The notes: generated by a model not told the origin, from the sequence alone. Positions 43,524 to 59,227 are shown, numbered from the stretch's first letter. The stretch: DNA of 64,000 bases from Lamellibrachia columna (GCA_963662155.1 OY759275.1:4166706-4230705); one strand, 5' to 3'. Numbers and translations are program-made.

Positions 43524-44185
43524 CTAACAGCAGCATACGCCAACCAGTTATCCAATATTTGCCGCGTTAGGCAGACCGCTGTTTTAAGCAGACCAAATCC
43601 GGTCTGCTTAAAGTTTTGATGTGTTATTTCACAACTAATACGTTTGAGTTTACCATTATCATTGATAGTGGACATAGTTTAGCCGAACATTAAATAGTAT
43701 ATGTAATTATTTCAAAAATAAATAAAATTTTCGGCGATTTTGAGCATGTTTTCTCCAGAGCCTTGTATATTTTGTCTTTTTGAAGTGCCAAATTTGTTGC
43801 GTACGGCAGACCGGGTAAAAATGCTTATAACTTAATATTCCTGCTATATATTGAATGAGGGATCACCGTTTCGTGTTTATTATGTAATATGCTTCGAAGC
43901 AATGTACAATGTTTTATTATAATGTGTAAATTAAGTAATATGCGTTTTTGCGTTTGTTCTTGGCTTCCGACTACGCGTCTTCGGCTTCGACTTTACGTTC
44001 GTGTCGCAAAAAATCGCTAAATACTCAGTATATAAAGTTGAAAGTGATGCGCGTACTGACGTTTGCTGAAAACACATGTTCAACTAATTTGAATAATGTG
44101 TGTTTAATTAATGATGTGTAGTTCGATTACTTTGACAAATGTTAGTTGTCGTAAATCGACATCGCGAAACGACTTCCGGCATTGG

Positions 44186-47100
44186 ATGGTGTCTGTGAAA
44201 TGCGTCGTTGCCTGTTGGATGTGTATTCGTAAGTATTTCACTCAAAATCAACTTTACTAATGCTTTCTCCATACTCAATGGATTGACATTTGTTTAGGGT
44301 TAGGGTAATTGTAATGACTTTCTGTCATGTAACTACAACATGTAGTTGATTCAGGTTCTGAATTAATGCCGTACGTAATGTAGTTTATTCTGGTTCCGAG
44401 ATAATGCCATAAATAATTATAATTGATATATTTCTAGTATCTGCAACATGTAGTCAACTAAGGTTCTGACATGATGCCGTAATTGTAATTGATTTCTTAC
44501 TGTGTAATTAAAAATCACATTAATTATGTTATATATGATTTAGAAATAATTTGTCTACAAAATATACTATTTTAGTAATCATATTTAAAAATACACTGAA
44601 TTTACTTAAATGTGTGTTTCAATCAGAAGATATGGTTAAAATAAAATGCATTGTCCAAAATAGTATCCACTTTGAATATCATGCAACATGAGTTACAGCT
44701 AAATTATATAATAAATATATATTTATTTACATGTATATTATATGGTAGTCAAACTACATTAATATCAGTAACCTTATGGGTGCAGATTTTGTTTTAAACA
44801 TGCTGAAGACTTATTTTGTAAATTTAATCACATTGTTGATGGTTGAAAATGTGTTGCCACCTTATCACCTATACACATTTTTATTGTGTGTGCACACTCA
44901 ACTTATTGTAAATGCTTTCAGCAAACATACTACACATAATAACTCTAAGATATAACAGTCATTACAACCAATACCGTTTTAGCAAGTATTCTGATACATA
45001 TCATATCTTTACAGACCTACATTTGTCGAAGACCTGGAAATTCATTTAATAATAAAATTTATTTGTTGTTTTAATTCACATTATTTATTTTTCAGTTGCT
45101 GCAAGCCATCAGAAAAGCCAGCAGGACGTAAAGGTATCTTGTCATATTATTAACTAGTGTAACAAATTAGACACATAGATACTGTGGCAGATATGATCCT
45201 TTACTTTACCAAAACGATTGTCTGCATAATGATACTCATCTCAAATATGCACTGAGTATAACTTGGTATGATAACTAATTTGCAACATCATTAACTAAGA
45301 ATATAAAACTCAAAGCTAAGAATAAATATTATTAAAATATCCAATCACATTTAACTTTTTTTTTTATTATAATTTTGAGATATCATTAAAAAATTTAGTT
45401 CAATCCATTTCTGTTGTCTATCATAAATCATGCTACTTGGGGTCTTTTTAGCAGTCAATGAAATATGAATCAGTAATTATTATTATGGACATCTTGTAAA
45501 TATGTTAATATTGGCGAGGTAATACAATGCTTCCAAATGAACATATCACTACACGTCTGTCAATTTTAACAGTTGTACTTTTTGATAATAAGAACTGTGC
45601 ACTTTGTCGTACATTATGTTTATCCATCAACCACTGGCATGGAAAACTTGATAGTGTATAGTATAGTGCAATTTCTAACATTTGTTCTTTTTTTTAGAGC
45701 AAGAATTGTGCACATTGTCCTACATTAAGTTCTAATCCATCAACCACTGGCACTGAATATACTGGTAGTATAGTGCAGTAGTTTCCTAGATTGTTTAATG
45801 TAAAATATCAACAACTGCTGGCAAAGCTATGCAGCAAATGAGTCCAGATATGTTTGTGATAAGATATTAAGAGTTAATTAAAGAAAATATACAAACCATT
45901 GAAATATATTAATTTCAAGTAATTTCAACCAAAAACAAAATGATTTATGTATATCACATATATTGTCATTTAAAACAATGAATGTCAATTCTACAGAATA
46001 TCCTTTTGCATGTTTGCATTACTGAAATGACATTCTTTCTGACATTAATTCATATTCAAAAACATTTTTTCACAGAAGTGTGATGACAGTGGAATAACAG
46101 ATGGATCACAAGAGGACGATGACATGGAAACCTCATCAGTTAATCAAACACAGGTGATGATTCTCATTTTACACCTGAATCAGTGGAAACCCTCAACATG
46201 CTATAAATAGGCCACTCTTAAAATGGTCGATCACATCAATGGGTTTGAAGTATGTTTAATCTAGATTAACCACATACTTATGCCATAGAAATCTGCAGAG
46301 TACAGGGGGTGGGTATCAAACATTCCTATTTTTAATACAGCATAGTTTCCTTTATCAGCATGTGCTAGAACCAAACAAGGGAGAGAGTGTATTAGATATA
46401 GCTTTGTCCTTACTAAATGAATTAATTGAAAATGTTAAGATATATATAAGGACATGTTACATCAAAATAAAATAAGAAACAAATAATAAAAAGCAGTACA
46501 GGATAAACTTCCACAAAGGTAGATAAAGATATGAGAAACTATTTAGCAAAGATAGACTGGAATAACACACTGAATAATAAGACAGCAATAGAATACTGAA
46601 ATATTTTAAAACGTGAAATTAAGTGCATCATTGATTTGTTGGTAAGTTTTAATTATGGAGCAACACCCTTGTGAACTCAGAAAAAAATAATTTAGGGGAC
46701 ATTTTCAATGGAACAAAACCCAGTGTGGCTACATTTAAAAAATCATGAAACCAGTGTTACTTTAAAGATAATGGTATGTAATTTGTGTGCCAAATTTCAT
46801 GATCCATTCAGAATTCCTGGTGATTTAATTCTTCAGTGATACATGATTTTAGCACTCACGAGGTATTCACGAGCACATAACCAAGTGCTACACCACAATG
46901 TTAATATGATTCCTGATTCTTCAAACTACTGTAATGTCAATACTATTGATATATTGGTTATGTGTGCTAACTTTCATCTCTAATAGGACATTTTGTCATG
47001 CATTATGAACTCTAATATTCAATAATAGGTCATTCCACATCAAATCACTGGATGGTCCACACATAGTATTTTCAGAAGTTCAGATATCTTCAGGATTTTT

Positions 47101-49484
47101 ATCAGATATTCCACAAATACCCAAATTGAACAAATCTAATTTTAGCTTTCTGTTCCTAGTAGTTTCGGAGATGTAGGCATAGTAAATGAAACTGGTCTCA
47201 CTTTAAAGGTATGATTTGTAATTTATGTGTGACAAATTTAATGATCCATTTGGAAGTCTGTGACGGTGAACTTTATTCTTCAATGGTGCACGGTTTTAAC
47301 ACCCACAAACCATTCACGTGCACATACCACAGTGCTGATATAATTCATGATTCTTCAAACTGGTGTCGTCTCAATGCTATTAATATATGTGTCCTCACTG
47401 TTATCTTTATTATGACCTTTTACTGTCAACAATGAATTTTACATCAAATCACTGGATAGTCCAGACTCTGTGTCTTCAGATCTCTTCAATATTTATACAA
47501 GATATTCACCAAATGTCACAGGTTAGCTTCCTACTCTTAGTAGCTTCTGAGAAAACAATATTTTATGACCTTGGATATCCGTTAATGTAATTTTAGGAAA
47601 GTTTGAGGTCCGATAACTAAGTAGGGCTAGAGCCTTGAAAATGTGAATGTTTACTCTCATATAGATAGAATACCTCCTTTGCTTTCATTTTAATGTGTCA
47701 GATGGTTTTGCATCTGAAGTCAGGGAAAGTTTGTAAAATCACATTTGCCATTTTGTGAAACATATTTTGTTTAAATAAATTTTCTGGTGAAAACAACATT
47801 TCTGTACAAGAAACTACACATCCTAAGCTATAAAAAGGAGTAATTCATGTTCCAACATATTTGATGAATTGTGTATAAAAAATCAGGCTCGCAAGTGGTG
47901 TTTCACTTTCGAGAAAGCATAACTACAATATTTACCATCCAAAATTCAAATTATATATTTATACACACTGATAAATCATGAAATGTTCTGGAGTTACCAT
48001 GTACATAAGTGTTAATTTGTAGCCTTTATACACGGTACTATGCAAAACAGCAACTGTGATTTTACAAATATTCCAGGATCTGGATTCACAACTATCTGAT
48101 TTAATTATAAATAAAGTCAATTTACCCATAAGTTGATATTTTATCTATGATTTAACAAGATTTAGTAATATTATCCATCCAAGCCAAAGGCCCAGATGGC
48201 AAGTGGACAAGGAAGCCATATTGATAGTCCAACAATATTCATCTACGTGTAACCCGCCCTCCTGAGATATGTGCCAACATTGTTTTTAGACATATTCATG
48301 CTGCTAGCAGTTATACAATATGTAGACAATTTGTTCCATTCATTTATTGTCCTCTGTACGAAAGAGTACTTCCTGATTTCCAATCTACACTGATCCTTTA
48401 CTAATTTTACCTCATGTCCTCTAGTTCTGCTATCTTTCTTGAGTGAAAAAAACATATTTCTATCAATATTTCATACCCATTAAATATCTTAAAAACTTCA
48501 ATATGATCTCCTCTTAACCTCCTTGTCTCTAGAGTTGTTAAACCACGTTCTTTCAGGCGTTCTTCATAGCTAAGGTCTCTCAGTCCTGGAGTAATTTTAG
48601 TTGCTCTCCTCTGTATGCGTTCAAGCGTATCTATATCCTTACGATATGGTCTCCACGCTTGTATACAGTATTCTAAATGAGGTCTAACTATTGCTTTATA
48701 CAGAGGTAAAATTAAATTTTTTCCTTGTATGTTATGTTTCTCCTAATCAACCCAAGAATTGTGTTACCTTTTGATGCTGCAATACCACACTGCTCACAAC
48801 AATTAAACAATTCCTTTGATGTGCCAGTAACGAGTAAGCCAAGTGGGTAAATCCACGAGTATGCAAAGAGAATGTATGTCTTAATTGGTCAGAAGACAAA
48901 CTGAGAAACCCCTAATTAGCCAGAAAACCACATTGGAAAAATTTGGGCTTGGGAAAAATTGGCATGAATCGTGTTAGTTATTTTTATAGCAATCGATGTC
49001 ATTAAATGTGTAAACAACGACAAGTAAAGTGCTTTGAATGGTGCCTTCCATCAACTCAAATTCATAGACTTATAAAAAAGTAACAGTCCACTTGCATCTA
49101 ATCAGCAATTTTACCAACATAAATGTAACTGTAACTTTAATTAAATTGAAGTTTAAATTTCCTGAATTGGTGTGAGGTTAGTATATTTTTATTGGGAAAT
49201 ATCTTAATTAATGGTAATGTAACTAACTTGTTGAGGTATTTTCTGGAAAGTTATTGTAAGGTGGTAGTAATGTGGGTTTCTCAAGTGTCATGAATACAAC
49301 ATTGTATTAATCAGCATGACTTATCTTTAAAACCTTAGTTCTTAGCCAGCCACTGGGTCTAAATAGCAAATTATCTATGCATATTTTATATTTGAATGTT
49401 TTCGTTAAAAAAACACTTAATACATTTTTTAAGTAGATGATATATTTTTCATTTTATATTTCAGTATCGCTGCAGTAGAAAGTA
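44186..49484 (+). CDS. Four-exon mini-gene (about 59 aa), unknown function
   Basis: Exons 44186-44228 (ATG; donor GTAAGT), 45096-45133 (acceptor TTTTCAG, donor GTATCT), 46076-46153 (acceptor TTCACAG, donor GTGATG) and 49464-49484 (acceptor ATTTCAG, stop TAA). Phases agree at all three junctions and no stop occurs before the last exon. The product starts MVSVKCVVACWMCI, has an acidic part (GSQEDDDMETSSV) and ends YRCSRK. The paired cysteines at the start could hint at a zinc finger such as THAP, but that is weak. The region before the ATG is CpG-rich and has TATA-like sequence near 44030. It could also be a non-coding transcript. Confidence 0.4.
46365..46640 (+). mobile_element. CR1 ORF2 fragment, plus strand
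   Basis: GAGAGAGTGTATTAGATATA and ACTTCCACAAAGGTAGATAA match the CR1 at 36,430-36,660 in reverse orientation, with many changes. It lies in the third intron of the mini-gene. Confidence 0.75.
48178..48795 (-). mobile_element. 5'-truncated CR1 copy
   Basis: Same 3' end as the split CR1 (CCATCCAAGCCAAAGGCCCA) and the same reverse-transcriptase C-terminus (MFFSLKKDSRTRGHEVKLVK). Short indels near 48,465 and 48,645 break the frame. It ends near CACACTGCTCAC, the usual 5' truncation of non-LTR elements. Confidence 0.85.
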
Positions 49485-49789
49485 AAGGATGAGGAAACAC
49501 ATTGTCTTCAACTCTTGTTTGAAGACTGTACCATGTAGAGATCCCAGCATCATTGCGTTGAATACGATTGTGGTTATACTTGCTGTGAGATAGCAATCTT
49601 TCATGTACATGATCTTATATGGGCAAGGCAGCAGATAACTGGAAACATACCTACCGACAAGTGACAATCAAGTGACAATTTCACACTCAGAATTTTAACA
49701 TATTTTAATTAAATAAATTGTTGTTAAGTTCATGATAAACATATTGTATTCACTAAACATTCTATTATAAATTTGTAGAATATTATCTT

Positions 49790-50620
49790 GTTATATGTCT
49801 AATTTTGAAAGAAGAGCAGATGCTGAGCTGCCCTGAGTGACTTTTGTTTGTCATATCATGCTGATGACATTGCACTGCTTGTTCCATCAACTAAGGGGAT
49901 GCAAAATTGTTTAGATGTTTCTTATACTCAAGGATGTGACACTGACAATTATATACTCTTTAATAGAGTAAGTTCTCAGATAATGTTCTTTGATTGATAT
50001 TAAGCTTGGTGACGTAGTATTAAATGCAATTATGAAAATCTCGGACACATAATTTGTGATGAAAATTATATAAAATACAAAGAAGTCTTTAGTGGAGATG
50101 TAATATTGTTTCTACTCAAGCAATTCTACTTCTGTACAAAGAAGGTGAAGAACAAGCTCTTTGCAACTTAAATATATTGCAGTAAATTCCATACAGTGTA
50201 TTTTTGTTCATTGGGGCTAATTATAGAAAAGCCTGTTGTGCAGCTTTTTATTGTTTCTTATTACATTGCATTTAGCATTTTGCACAGCCTACCTAGATGA
50301 AATGTTGTGCTAGTCTTATGCTTGCTATCCAAGCATTTATTGTTGTAACATTCAGATTATAAAAAAAGTATTAGTGCAAGCTGTTTTTTATGCAGGATAT
50401 CATCCACGAACAACTTCGTTCAAAGTACTGGAAATAGGTATGAGTACAACTCCTCTGTACTTTGCATAAAATGGGTACTTGTAGTTTATACACTCTTGTA
50501 ATCTAGTAAAGTGTAGTATTACTACATGTTTTATTGTTATGTTGGCATGATGTATATTGCTGTACTGTTTTGTATGAAATAAATGACTGATTGAATTGAT
50601 GACTGATTGAAGTGATTGAA
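49790..50620 (+). mobile_element. Fragment of another non-LTR retrotransposon
   Basis: The plus-strand frame around 49,840 reads CLSYHADDIALLVPSTKGMQ, a YADD-type reverse-transcriptase box. It is followed after breaks by LGHIICDEN and KQFYFCTKKVKNKLF, the thumb pattern of Jockey/L2-like elements. The 3' end has GACTGATTGAATTGATG repeats. Heavily decayed. Confidence 0.65.
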
Positions 50621-52300
50621 ATTAATATGGCTCTTCAATATATTACTTCATCAATTCCCTTCTATTGTAATTGGTGGTACTAAAAACATGGACTAAATGG
50701 TGCTCTGTTTGTTTTTAAATGCTTTTTGTGTCCTACTAATTGGTGAGATGTTGGGCATCAAAATAGGAGGGAGATGGGATGTTGATACCCCATCCACACC
50801 CCTCCTGAACACCTCAAGACAATGGATTGTGTAGACCTGTAGTATTTATGCATGCCATGTATTTGGAAGAAAAAGATTTTCAATTAAACAACAAACTAGC
50901 ATTTTTACCAGGATGATTTATTAAAACAACTGTAGCACCATTAAAATCATTGTGGGTATTCATTTGTTAAAACATAACAGTAAAATGTGAATGACAACGC
51001 CAGGCCCATGATGGTTTACAAATTCAGTAACATGGGTTCATAGGCTAGGCATGGTGTTTATACACATAATTTTGCACAAGCTAACATGCTTACTAGCCAG
51101 TTTTGATATTTATTACCACTACTTAATGAATTATAAAAAAAATAATGTAAACGAAAAAAAATATCACTGGTATACTTGACAACCCTCCCAGATTTGTTGT
51201 TAAACTCCCAGAAAAGAAGAACATCCCGGATTGTAGATTTTTGTGTGCAGTTTAAAGTTTCAATGAGAGGAACAGTTGGAGGTCCCAAGGGGGTGCAGGT
51301 AGAGGTTTTTCGTGAGCCTCAAGGGGGGCTAGTTGGAGCCTTTTGATGGGCTTGAAATCTCCTGGACTTCGAAACTCAAGTTTTCAGGTATACTACGGAT
51401 TATTGCTATACTATAGTATACTAGCATAGGTACATAAACATGTCATGTAACTATCGGTCAGCAAACTTGCATTACAAGGCAACATTTTGCGAATTGTGAA
51501 AACTATTCATTAATAATTTAGGGTAGGATTAATGTTCATATACAATCCCATGTGATAGCAGCCAACCGAATTTGTTTCGAAGAATCAATCCACACAGGCA
51601 CTGGCCACTGCCAAGGAAAGGGCAAGGCCAGGCTAGGAAGTGTTTCCGTCAATAACTAATTGCATATTTAATAATGAATAACATAACAATATAATATACT
51701 GTTCAACTACTATAATTATATTCACATAATGCATAATATACTAAATGTTCATAGTGTAAACACTCCGATAATTCCCATGGGCTAGTGAATTGATAATAAC
51801 CACATACGACATTAATTATTATTTATGTTGTCGTCTTCCAATAAATCGTCCTCGCATAAAATACTGCTCTGTCCGCGATGCCGTCGACGGCCCCAATATC
51901 ACTCTTGTACTATACTGTATATTAAATATAGTTTTTTTTATCGTATTGAGACATCCCGTGTTCAAACAGAACTTTACTGGTGTCCGCCTTCGTTTACATT
52001 TCGCAAGTGTTTATGTGACACTACCACAAAAAAAGGCTAACAAAATATATACAACTTCCGGTCTCGCTCCGGTCTGCGTAAGTCGGCATCTGTGCATAAA
52101 GTTTTTAAGCAGACAGCATTTTTTTTATACATGTTATTCTTTGAAATATTCTAATGAACCTTTAGTATATGTTCTAAATTAGTTTTACAAATAATGTTCC
52201 AACTTCACATCGTTGGAAAATCTACTAAATAAAATATATGCCCGGTCCTCTTAAAGCGGGCCGGTATGCACTGGCAGCCACAGGTCGACGTATGCTGCCT
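50621..52300. other. AT-rich stretch without a supported gene
   Basis: No splice-consistent or long coding frame. A plus-strand frame at 51790-52182 has no recognisable motif and is probably chance. Confidence 0.45.
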
Positions 52301-52740
52301 TTATAATTATATATATATATATATATATATATACTTACAAAACCAACCATTTTGGGACATGTAACAAAACCATTTTGGTACAAAACGAAATACGGTATAT
52401 AATTAAAACATTTTGAAGTAAATTAGTAAAACACACATAAGTAAGCTTAACTTTATGTTATCACGTATATAAAGATAAATGTGTACTTTTATTACTAATA
52501 TACATTTTGTGTTCCAAATTAGTTGTTCCAAAAAAGTCAACGTCAAATGATCATGCAAAAATCCGACCATTTTGGTACTTATATCCAAAATACCAATCGT
52601 TTTGGGACACATGCGAAAGAGCCAATGAAAATGCAGTAGCACTCGGCTGAGAAAATGTCGGACAAACTTAATAAGTACCAAAATGTTGCGTTATTTCAGT
52701 CAGTTCCATGTTTATTGAAATATGTACCAACGGAGAGAAA
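52301..52740. repeat. CCAAAATGG-motif repeat, inverted relative to 4,680-4,968
   Basis: A TA run (52308-52332), then ACCATTTTGGGACAT, ACCATTTTGGTAC, GTTCCAAAAAAGTC and CCGACCATTTTGGTAC. These are reverse complements of words at 4,680-4,960. Confidence 0.4.
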
Positions 52741-53398
52741 TCCGGGATGACGCATCGCCCAACTTGGCCATAACTATTACGCAGAGGAGTGGAAAACATT
52801 TCATACGTAGGTGTTTGTTTGACATTAGAGTAGGAACTGCTGTTTTATCGTCCACACACTGCACCGCAAACCCGGTCAATTGTTATTGTAGTGCTATTAA
52901 ACTTAGTTGTTTATATGTTTTACCATCATTATATTTTGTTTTATATGAAATATTGTAAGATTGGGTGATTATAAATGTACACATAGATATTTGCGCATAG
53001 TCATGGATTACGCAACGCAATCAGTGAAATGTGAAAACAATGAAGTCGTTGCATAGCCATGGCATAGGCAAAGCCATGCATAGGCCATAGCCAAGCAGAA
53101 CTAGAAGTGCCGCAGTTCGCGTGTTCGACAATGACAATGGCTATTCCGCTTGTTTGTTATCATCCCCCAAAAGTATGTTGTAATTTATAGAGTATCCTAT
53201 AGTTAAGGTTTAACTTAGCTTTAGGGTTTGTTTTATGTATTAAGTTTGGTGTTATGGTTAATACTAGAGTTCAGACCTATAAAATTGGCTGTTTCAGCTT
53301 GTCGGTGCCCGGATCCGTAACAACGTCTATTTATTAAATAAGGGTCGATTAAATAATTCAGATCTAGGCCAATCTAATAGTATAGTAATGCATATTTA

Positions 53399-53519
<121 letters not shown>

Positions 53520-54555
53520 GCGTTTACTTTATAATTTATTATAAAAGTAAAATTGTACAATTATATATACAATTTAGTTAAATAAATGCTGTTCTGGCTG
53601 CTATTCAATACATCAATTTAAAATGTACAGTTCACACAACAGTTAAAACAAATACAACTGTTAATTAGTAGCTCCCATGTTGTGTCACATTATAGTATTA
53701 CCTGTATTTATTACAATGTTGTATTTAAAAAAATATTTATACCAACTTCCAGTGAATACAAATCCACCTCGCTATTCCCTGCGAGTCGGGTCAATGTCCC
53801 TACACCTAGTCAGTCTGGCTCTACATCTATTTCACAAATTTACCTGGATGTCGATTGCTAATCTACTTAAATGTTAGCATTAAAAAGATATTTAAACGCT
53901 TATCAAAATAACTATAATACATGTTTACTGTTACATGCAGATCCTTTCAAATGTTAGTGTATATAGCCAGATAGGTAGAACAAATGTTCTGTCGTCTAAT
54001 ATTCATTGGGTAACATAGTTTAAGGTCATCTACATTTAGTAGCGTCAGTCGGGTAAACTTGCACACATATATAATCCAGTGTTGCCAGTATTTTGAAGTT
54101 AATGTTGGCATTCATACTACTACATACTACTACATCAAGACATTGGACAACACAATATATGCATTACTGAAGCAACATCAAAATTGTCAGAAAGTGTAAT
54201 AGTGGTGCCATGTATGACAATCAGACATATACACTTTTTGTTCAAATAATTGGGGTATGCCACATCAATTAATTAAGACACAATGTCTCTTTCAGGACTT
54301 CTGCATCACTTAAGAATCACATAAAGAACTGTTCTATGCTTCAGTGGAATTGAACCATTATGTTGCTGCGACACCAAGTACCAAGTATTAAATACTATTA
54401 AAGCAGTGAGGTATCTACTGTCTATCAGAACAGCCTAATCATTCTTCCTATGAATAAAAAAAAAATGTTTGCGGATTCAGTCCATATATGCATAATATGC
54501 AATGTCATAACATCACAACACCATTCTGAAAGTCAATAGTCATATTAAAAAACTA

Positions 54556-54952
54556 CAGTAAACCTTGGATACAGTGAATTCGCTTATAGCGAATTGTCAC
54601 TTATACTGAATAAATCAATTGGACCACATTTTTCTAATTGAATTTCTTATGAATTTCTGCGCGTATAATACATTTTTATAATCTATTTCGGATATAATGC
54701 ACAATTTTGTCGGCCCAACGGAAAATATCCATTGAAATATCATCGAATATAACGAATCGACAATGTGAAATAAAAACCAATACAGGCCTGGCCCCATATT
54801 TTGATCTCATGACCACCATTGGTACATATCTTCTATTCCATCTAGTGGCAAACTGCCCAACCCTTATGTAACACATTTTGAATCTAACGAATTTCAGATA
54901 TAACAAATAAATTGGCCAGTCCCAAGCAATTAGTTATATCCGAGGTTTTCTG
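54556..54952. mobile_element. Tigger/pogo-type MITE (397 bp)
   Basis: Begins CAGTAAACCTTGGATACAGT and ends ...ATATCCGAGGTTTTCTG. The ends are imperfect inverted repeats of the Tigger pattern (CAGTAAAACCTCG-like), flanked by TA at 54554-54555 and 54953-54954. Internal AACGAAT/ATAACGAAT words also fit. No coding. Confidence 0.75.
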
Positions 54953-55322
54953 TATTTACGTACATTAGTATGTCTGTCAATACAATAACTTGTCAAAGGG
55001 TCTACCAAAATTTGCAAAAAGACAGCGTAACAGCAAAACTGCGAATATCAACCACTAACATAATCAGTCTTACATCCCATGTTACACCTGACCGACTGAG
55101 GGAATCGCACGTTAGATTATGTTGACACTTACAAAGTTTTTTCTTCTAAATTAGATGCAAATGATTTTTAATTAACATTTACAGTACATCGCCAAGTCAT
55201 ACACAAGTTTAATGTTTGTAACATCATGAAACTATATTTTTTCTTTATAATATACACTGACAATGAACTCTCTTTAAATTGTAAAAATGTTTTATTTTGT
55301 CCATCAATTCAAGTTAACAATT

Positions 55323-57041
<1,719 letters not shown>

Positions 57042-57349
57042 CTGTAACATATCATTATCAGGAGCTACTTAGTAAAATCATATGAAAATGTGCAAATATT
57101 GTGAGATATTGGAATCACCAAATTATAAATCTTAAGACATGGAGTATTCAGGTGAAATTACGTCTCAATTCCACCATCTCCACACTGTTACTTTGTGTTA
57201 TCAACTGCGTTGACTACACAAAACTTATTACTTGTATTTTTTCACATTCGATTGTTTAAATATTTCTTGTCACACTTTTATACTTAATTTTTTTTTATTG
57301 CAAATAAGAAGTTTTAAGAGTATTTCTAGTTAAAACATAATTTTTTAAT

Positions 57350-57467
<118 letters not shown>

Positions 57468-57537
57468 ACGCATATGTGTATTTGATGCCAATATATTAAT
57501 AGAACAAACCTCCCTGTCCTGCCTTGTCTGTGCATAC

Positions 57538-58612
57538 ATCTAGGTCCATGAGATATTTGCCCACTTTCGTTATGGCCATTATTGCCAAGGGGCTCTGATA
57601 TGTTCCCGCATTCACTTTTTCAGAATGGACCATATGTGAGTAGAAGTGTGCCCGATCTTCGGGGGCGACATCCAGACCAGCATATATTGTCGACATTCGA
57701 CCTCTCTGGTTCGTTGCGTTAATCAGGTTACTTGTGATTTGTGCCGCCTCGCAAACTTTATACATTGCATCCCAGCCTCCACAGTGCAATTGTGAGCCCG
57801 GGCTTGGGAAGAGAAAGTCGTTGCTCTGCAGTACACCAACAGCATTTCTTATCAATGGAAGCACGATAATCTCTATTGCTGGGACGCAATCTTTCGGGAT
57901 CATACAGCTGACGAGGTGGTTGTCTTTCCCCGTACCATATACTATTTCCAGCTGCTTGAACATTTCCTTCTCACTGTCATCAAGTTCACCCATAGCGGTT
58001 TTATCGATCCATTGATGGCGATCTATCCATTGTGCAACTTTCATTCTAGAGGGCTCTCCGCCTCTTCTCGCATTGAATAAAGTCAGTCTGCAGCACACTA
58101 AATTTCTCAGTTACACAAATCCAGATCTTCCTAGTTCACCAGTCTCTCGGTGAATTGCTGTCAGGGTTTTATTCCTGTCAACAGTGTAGTCTCTCAATTT
58201 CTCCATGACTTCACCTGGATGTGTCCGTGTTGGTAGTCTTAGATGCTCCTGTCTTGACTTATTTATCAAGTATTTTTTATCGCCAAACACCGAGTTTTGG
58301 TGGTGTTTTAACGGTAATTAAATGTCCCTTTTCTTCAACATCCTTCTTGCCTGCATCGCCTTTTACAGTTAACGCTTCTCTCTGCAGGATACCCGCTACT
58401 TTCATTAGCAAGTAGTACAATGTATTTTTCAGGCCGTACTTCAGGTATGATTCATCTGATTTAGGTTTTTCTTTTGTTGTCATCGTGGTAACTGCTTCCT
58501 GGAGAATACCCCAATTCTCCCTGTCGAACATTGCTTTGGAATCAGTGCTCTGTGGTCCTTGGTGTTTCTTGAATTCAAGAAACAGCGCCGACAGATTTCT
58601 CATGTCAGCCAT
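57538..58612 (-). pseudogene. Crypton-like tyrosine recombinase domain exon, decayed
   Basis: Minus-strand coding sequence. N-terminal part SALFLEFKKHQGPQSTDSKA, then LKYGLKNTLYYLLMKVAGIL. The frame shifts near 58,310, a TAA interrupts near 58,113, then the catalytic domain: CRLTLFNARRGGEPSRMKVA (conserved Arg region), GWDAMYKVCEAAQITSNLIN, RGRMSTIYAGLDVAPEDRAH, FYSHMVHSEKVNAGTYQSPL (HxxxH...Y pattern). Cryptons use such tyrosine recombinases, and many invertebrate genes carry this domain. The two breaks suggest loss of function. A donor (GTATGC) follows GACCTAGAT at 57538. Confidence 0.6.
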
Positions 58613-58628
58613 GACACTCTTTCTACAG

Positions 58629-59192
58629 GTATCTGGAGAGTCCTTTTTTCAATACTGCGAGATGGATACAGATTCCGCCTATTTGGCCTTGGCCTGTGAG
58701 TCCGTCGACGACCTCATGACCCCGGATCTACGAGAACATTATTTCCGACATCGATCCGAATGGTTGCCGTCCGAATGTTGCGACGAACATCAGAACGAGT
58801 ACGTGGGCTGTCGACTCGCCGATCGTCCATGGGTTGGTGACGAGGCGTGCTGTAAGGCGCGCAAGGCGTACGACAAGAGGACACCGGGTCTGTTCAAGGT
58901 CGAGTGGTCCGGTGACGGGTTTGTGGGGTTGTGCAGCAAGACGTACTATTGTTTCGGAGCCACCGACAAGTACAGCACCAAAGGACTGAGCAAGCGTCAC
59001 AAAGCCATCAACAAGGACGCGTTCCTGGAGGTGCTCGCCAACCGTCGGAGCGGAAGTGGAAAGAACCGCGGGTTCCGGGTGTATCGCTCGTCCGTGTTGA
59101 CGTACGTGCATGAAAGAGCGGCTATCGCCTACTTCTATGCCAAACGCGTGGTGGAAGAGGACGGAGTGAGCACGGGTCCGGTGGACGTGTAG
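58629..59192 (+). pseudogene. DNA polymerase B, C-terminal fragment (copy C)
   Basis: Open from the truncation to TAG: YLESPFFQYCEMDTDSAYLA (motif C kept), then CRLADRPWVGDEACC, FKVEWSGDGFVGLCSKTYYC and the usual C-terminus EEDGVSTGPVDV. All earlier motifs are missing. Confidence 0.9.
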
Positions 59193-59206
59193 AAAAGACG
59201 ATGCAC
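59183..59206 (+). promoter_or_regulatory. First copy of the duplicated polymerase-end promoter (copy C)
   Basis: GGACGTGTAGAAAAG plus ACGATGCAC, including the polymerase stop. The same sequence with one change recurs at 59898-59921 just before the ATPase. The pair brackets the capsid-like insert. Confidence 0.6.
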
Positions 59207-59227
59207 GCCGGTCGTACGGCCTGTTGA

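Larger units (their letters stand above)
43527..52300. mobile_element. Candidate large element with diverged inverted ends in TA arrays
   Basis: GCAGCATACGCCAACC at 43530 faces GGTCGACGTATGCTGC near 52288 in inverted orientation, each next to a TA run. Just inside, GCAGACC/GGTCTGC words recur at both ends (43572, 43593, 43807; 52073, 52111). Between them lie a four-exon mini-gene on the plus strand and retrotransposon scraps. No transposase was recognised. This is a hypothesis. Confidence 0.3.

Noticed and set aside
51790..52182. 130-codon plus-strand frame
   Set aside because: No motif, AT-rich codon use like surrounding DNA, no splice context; likely chance.
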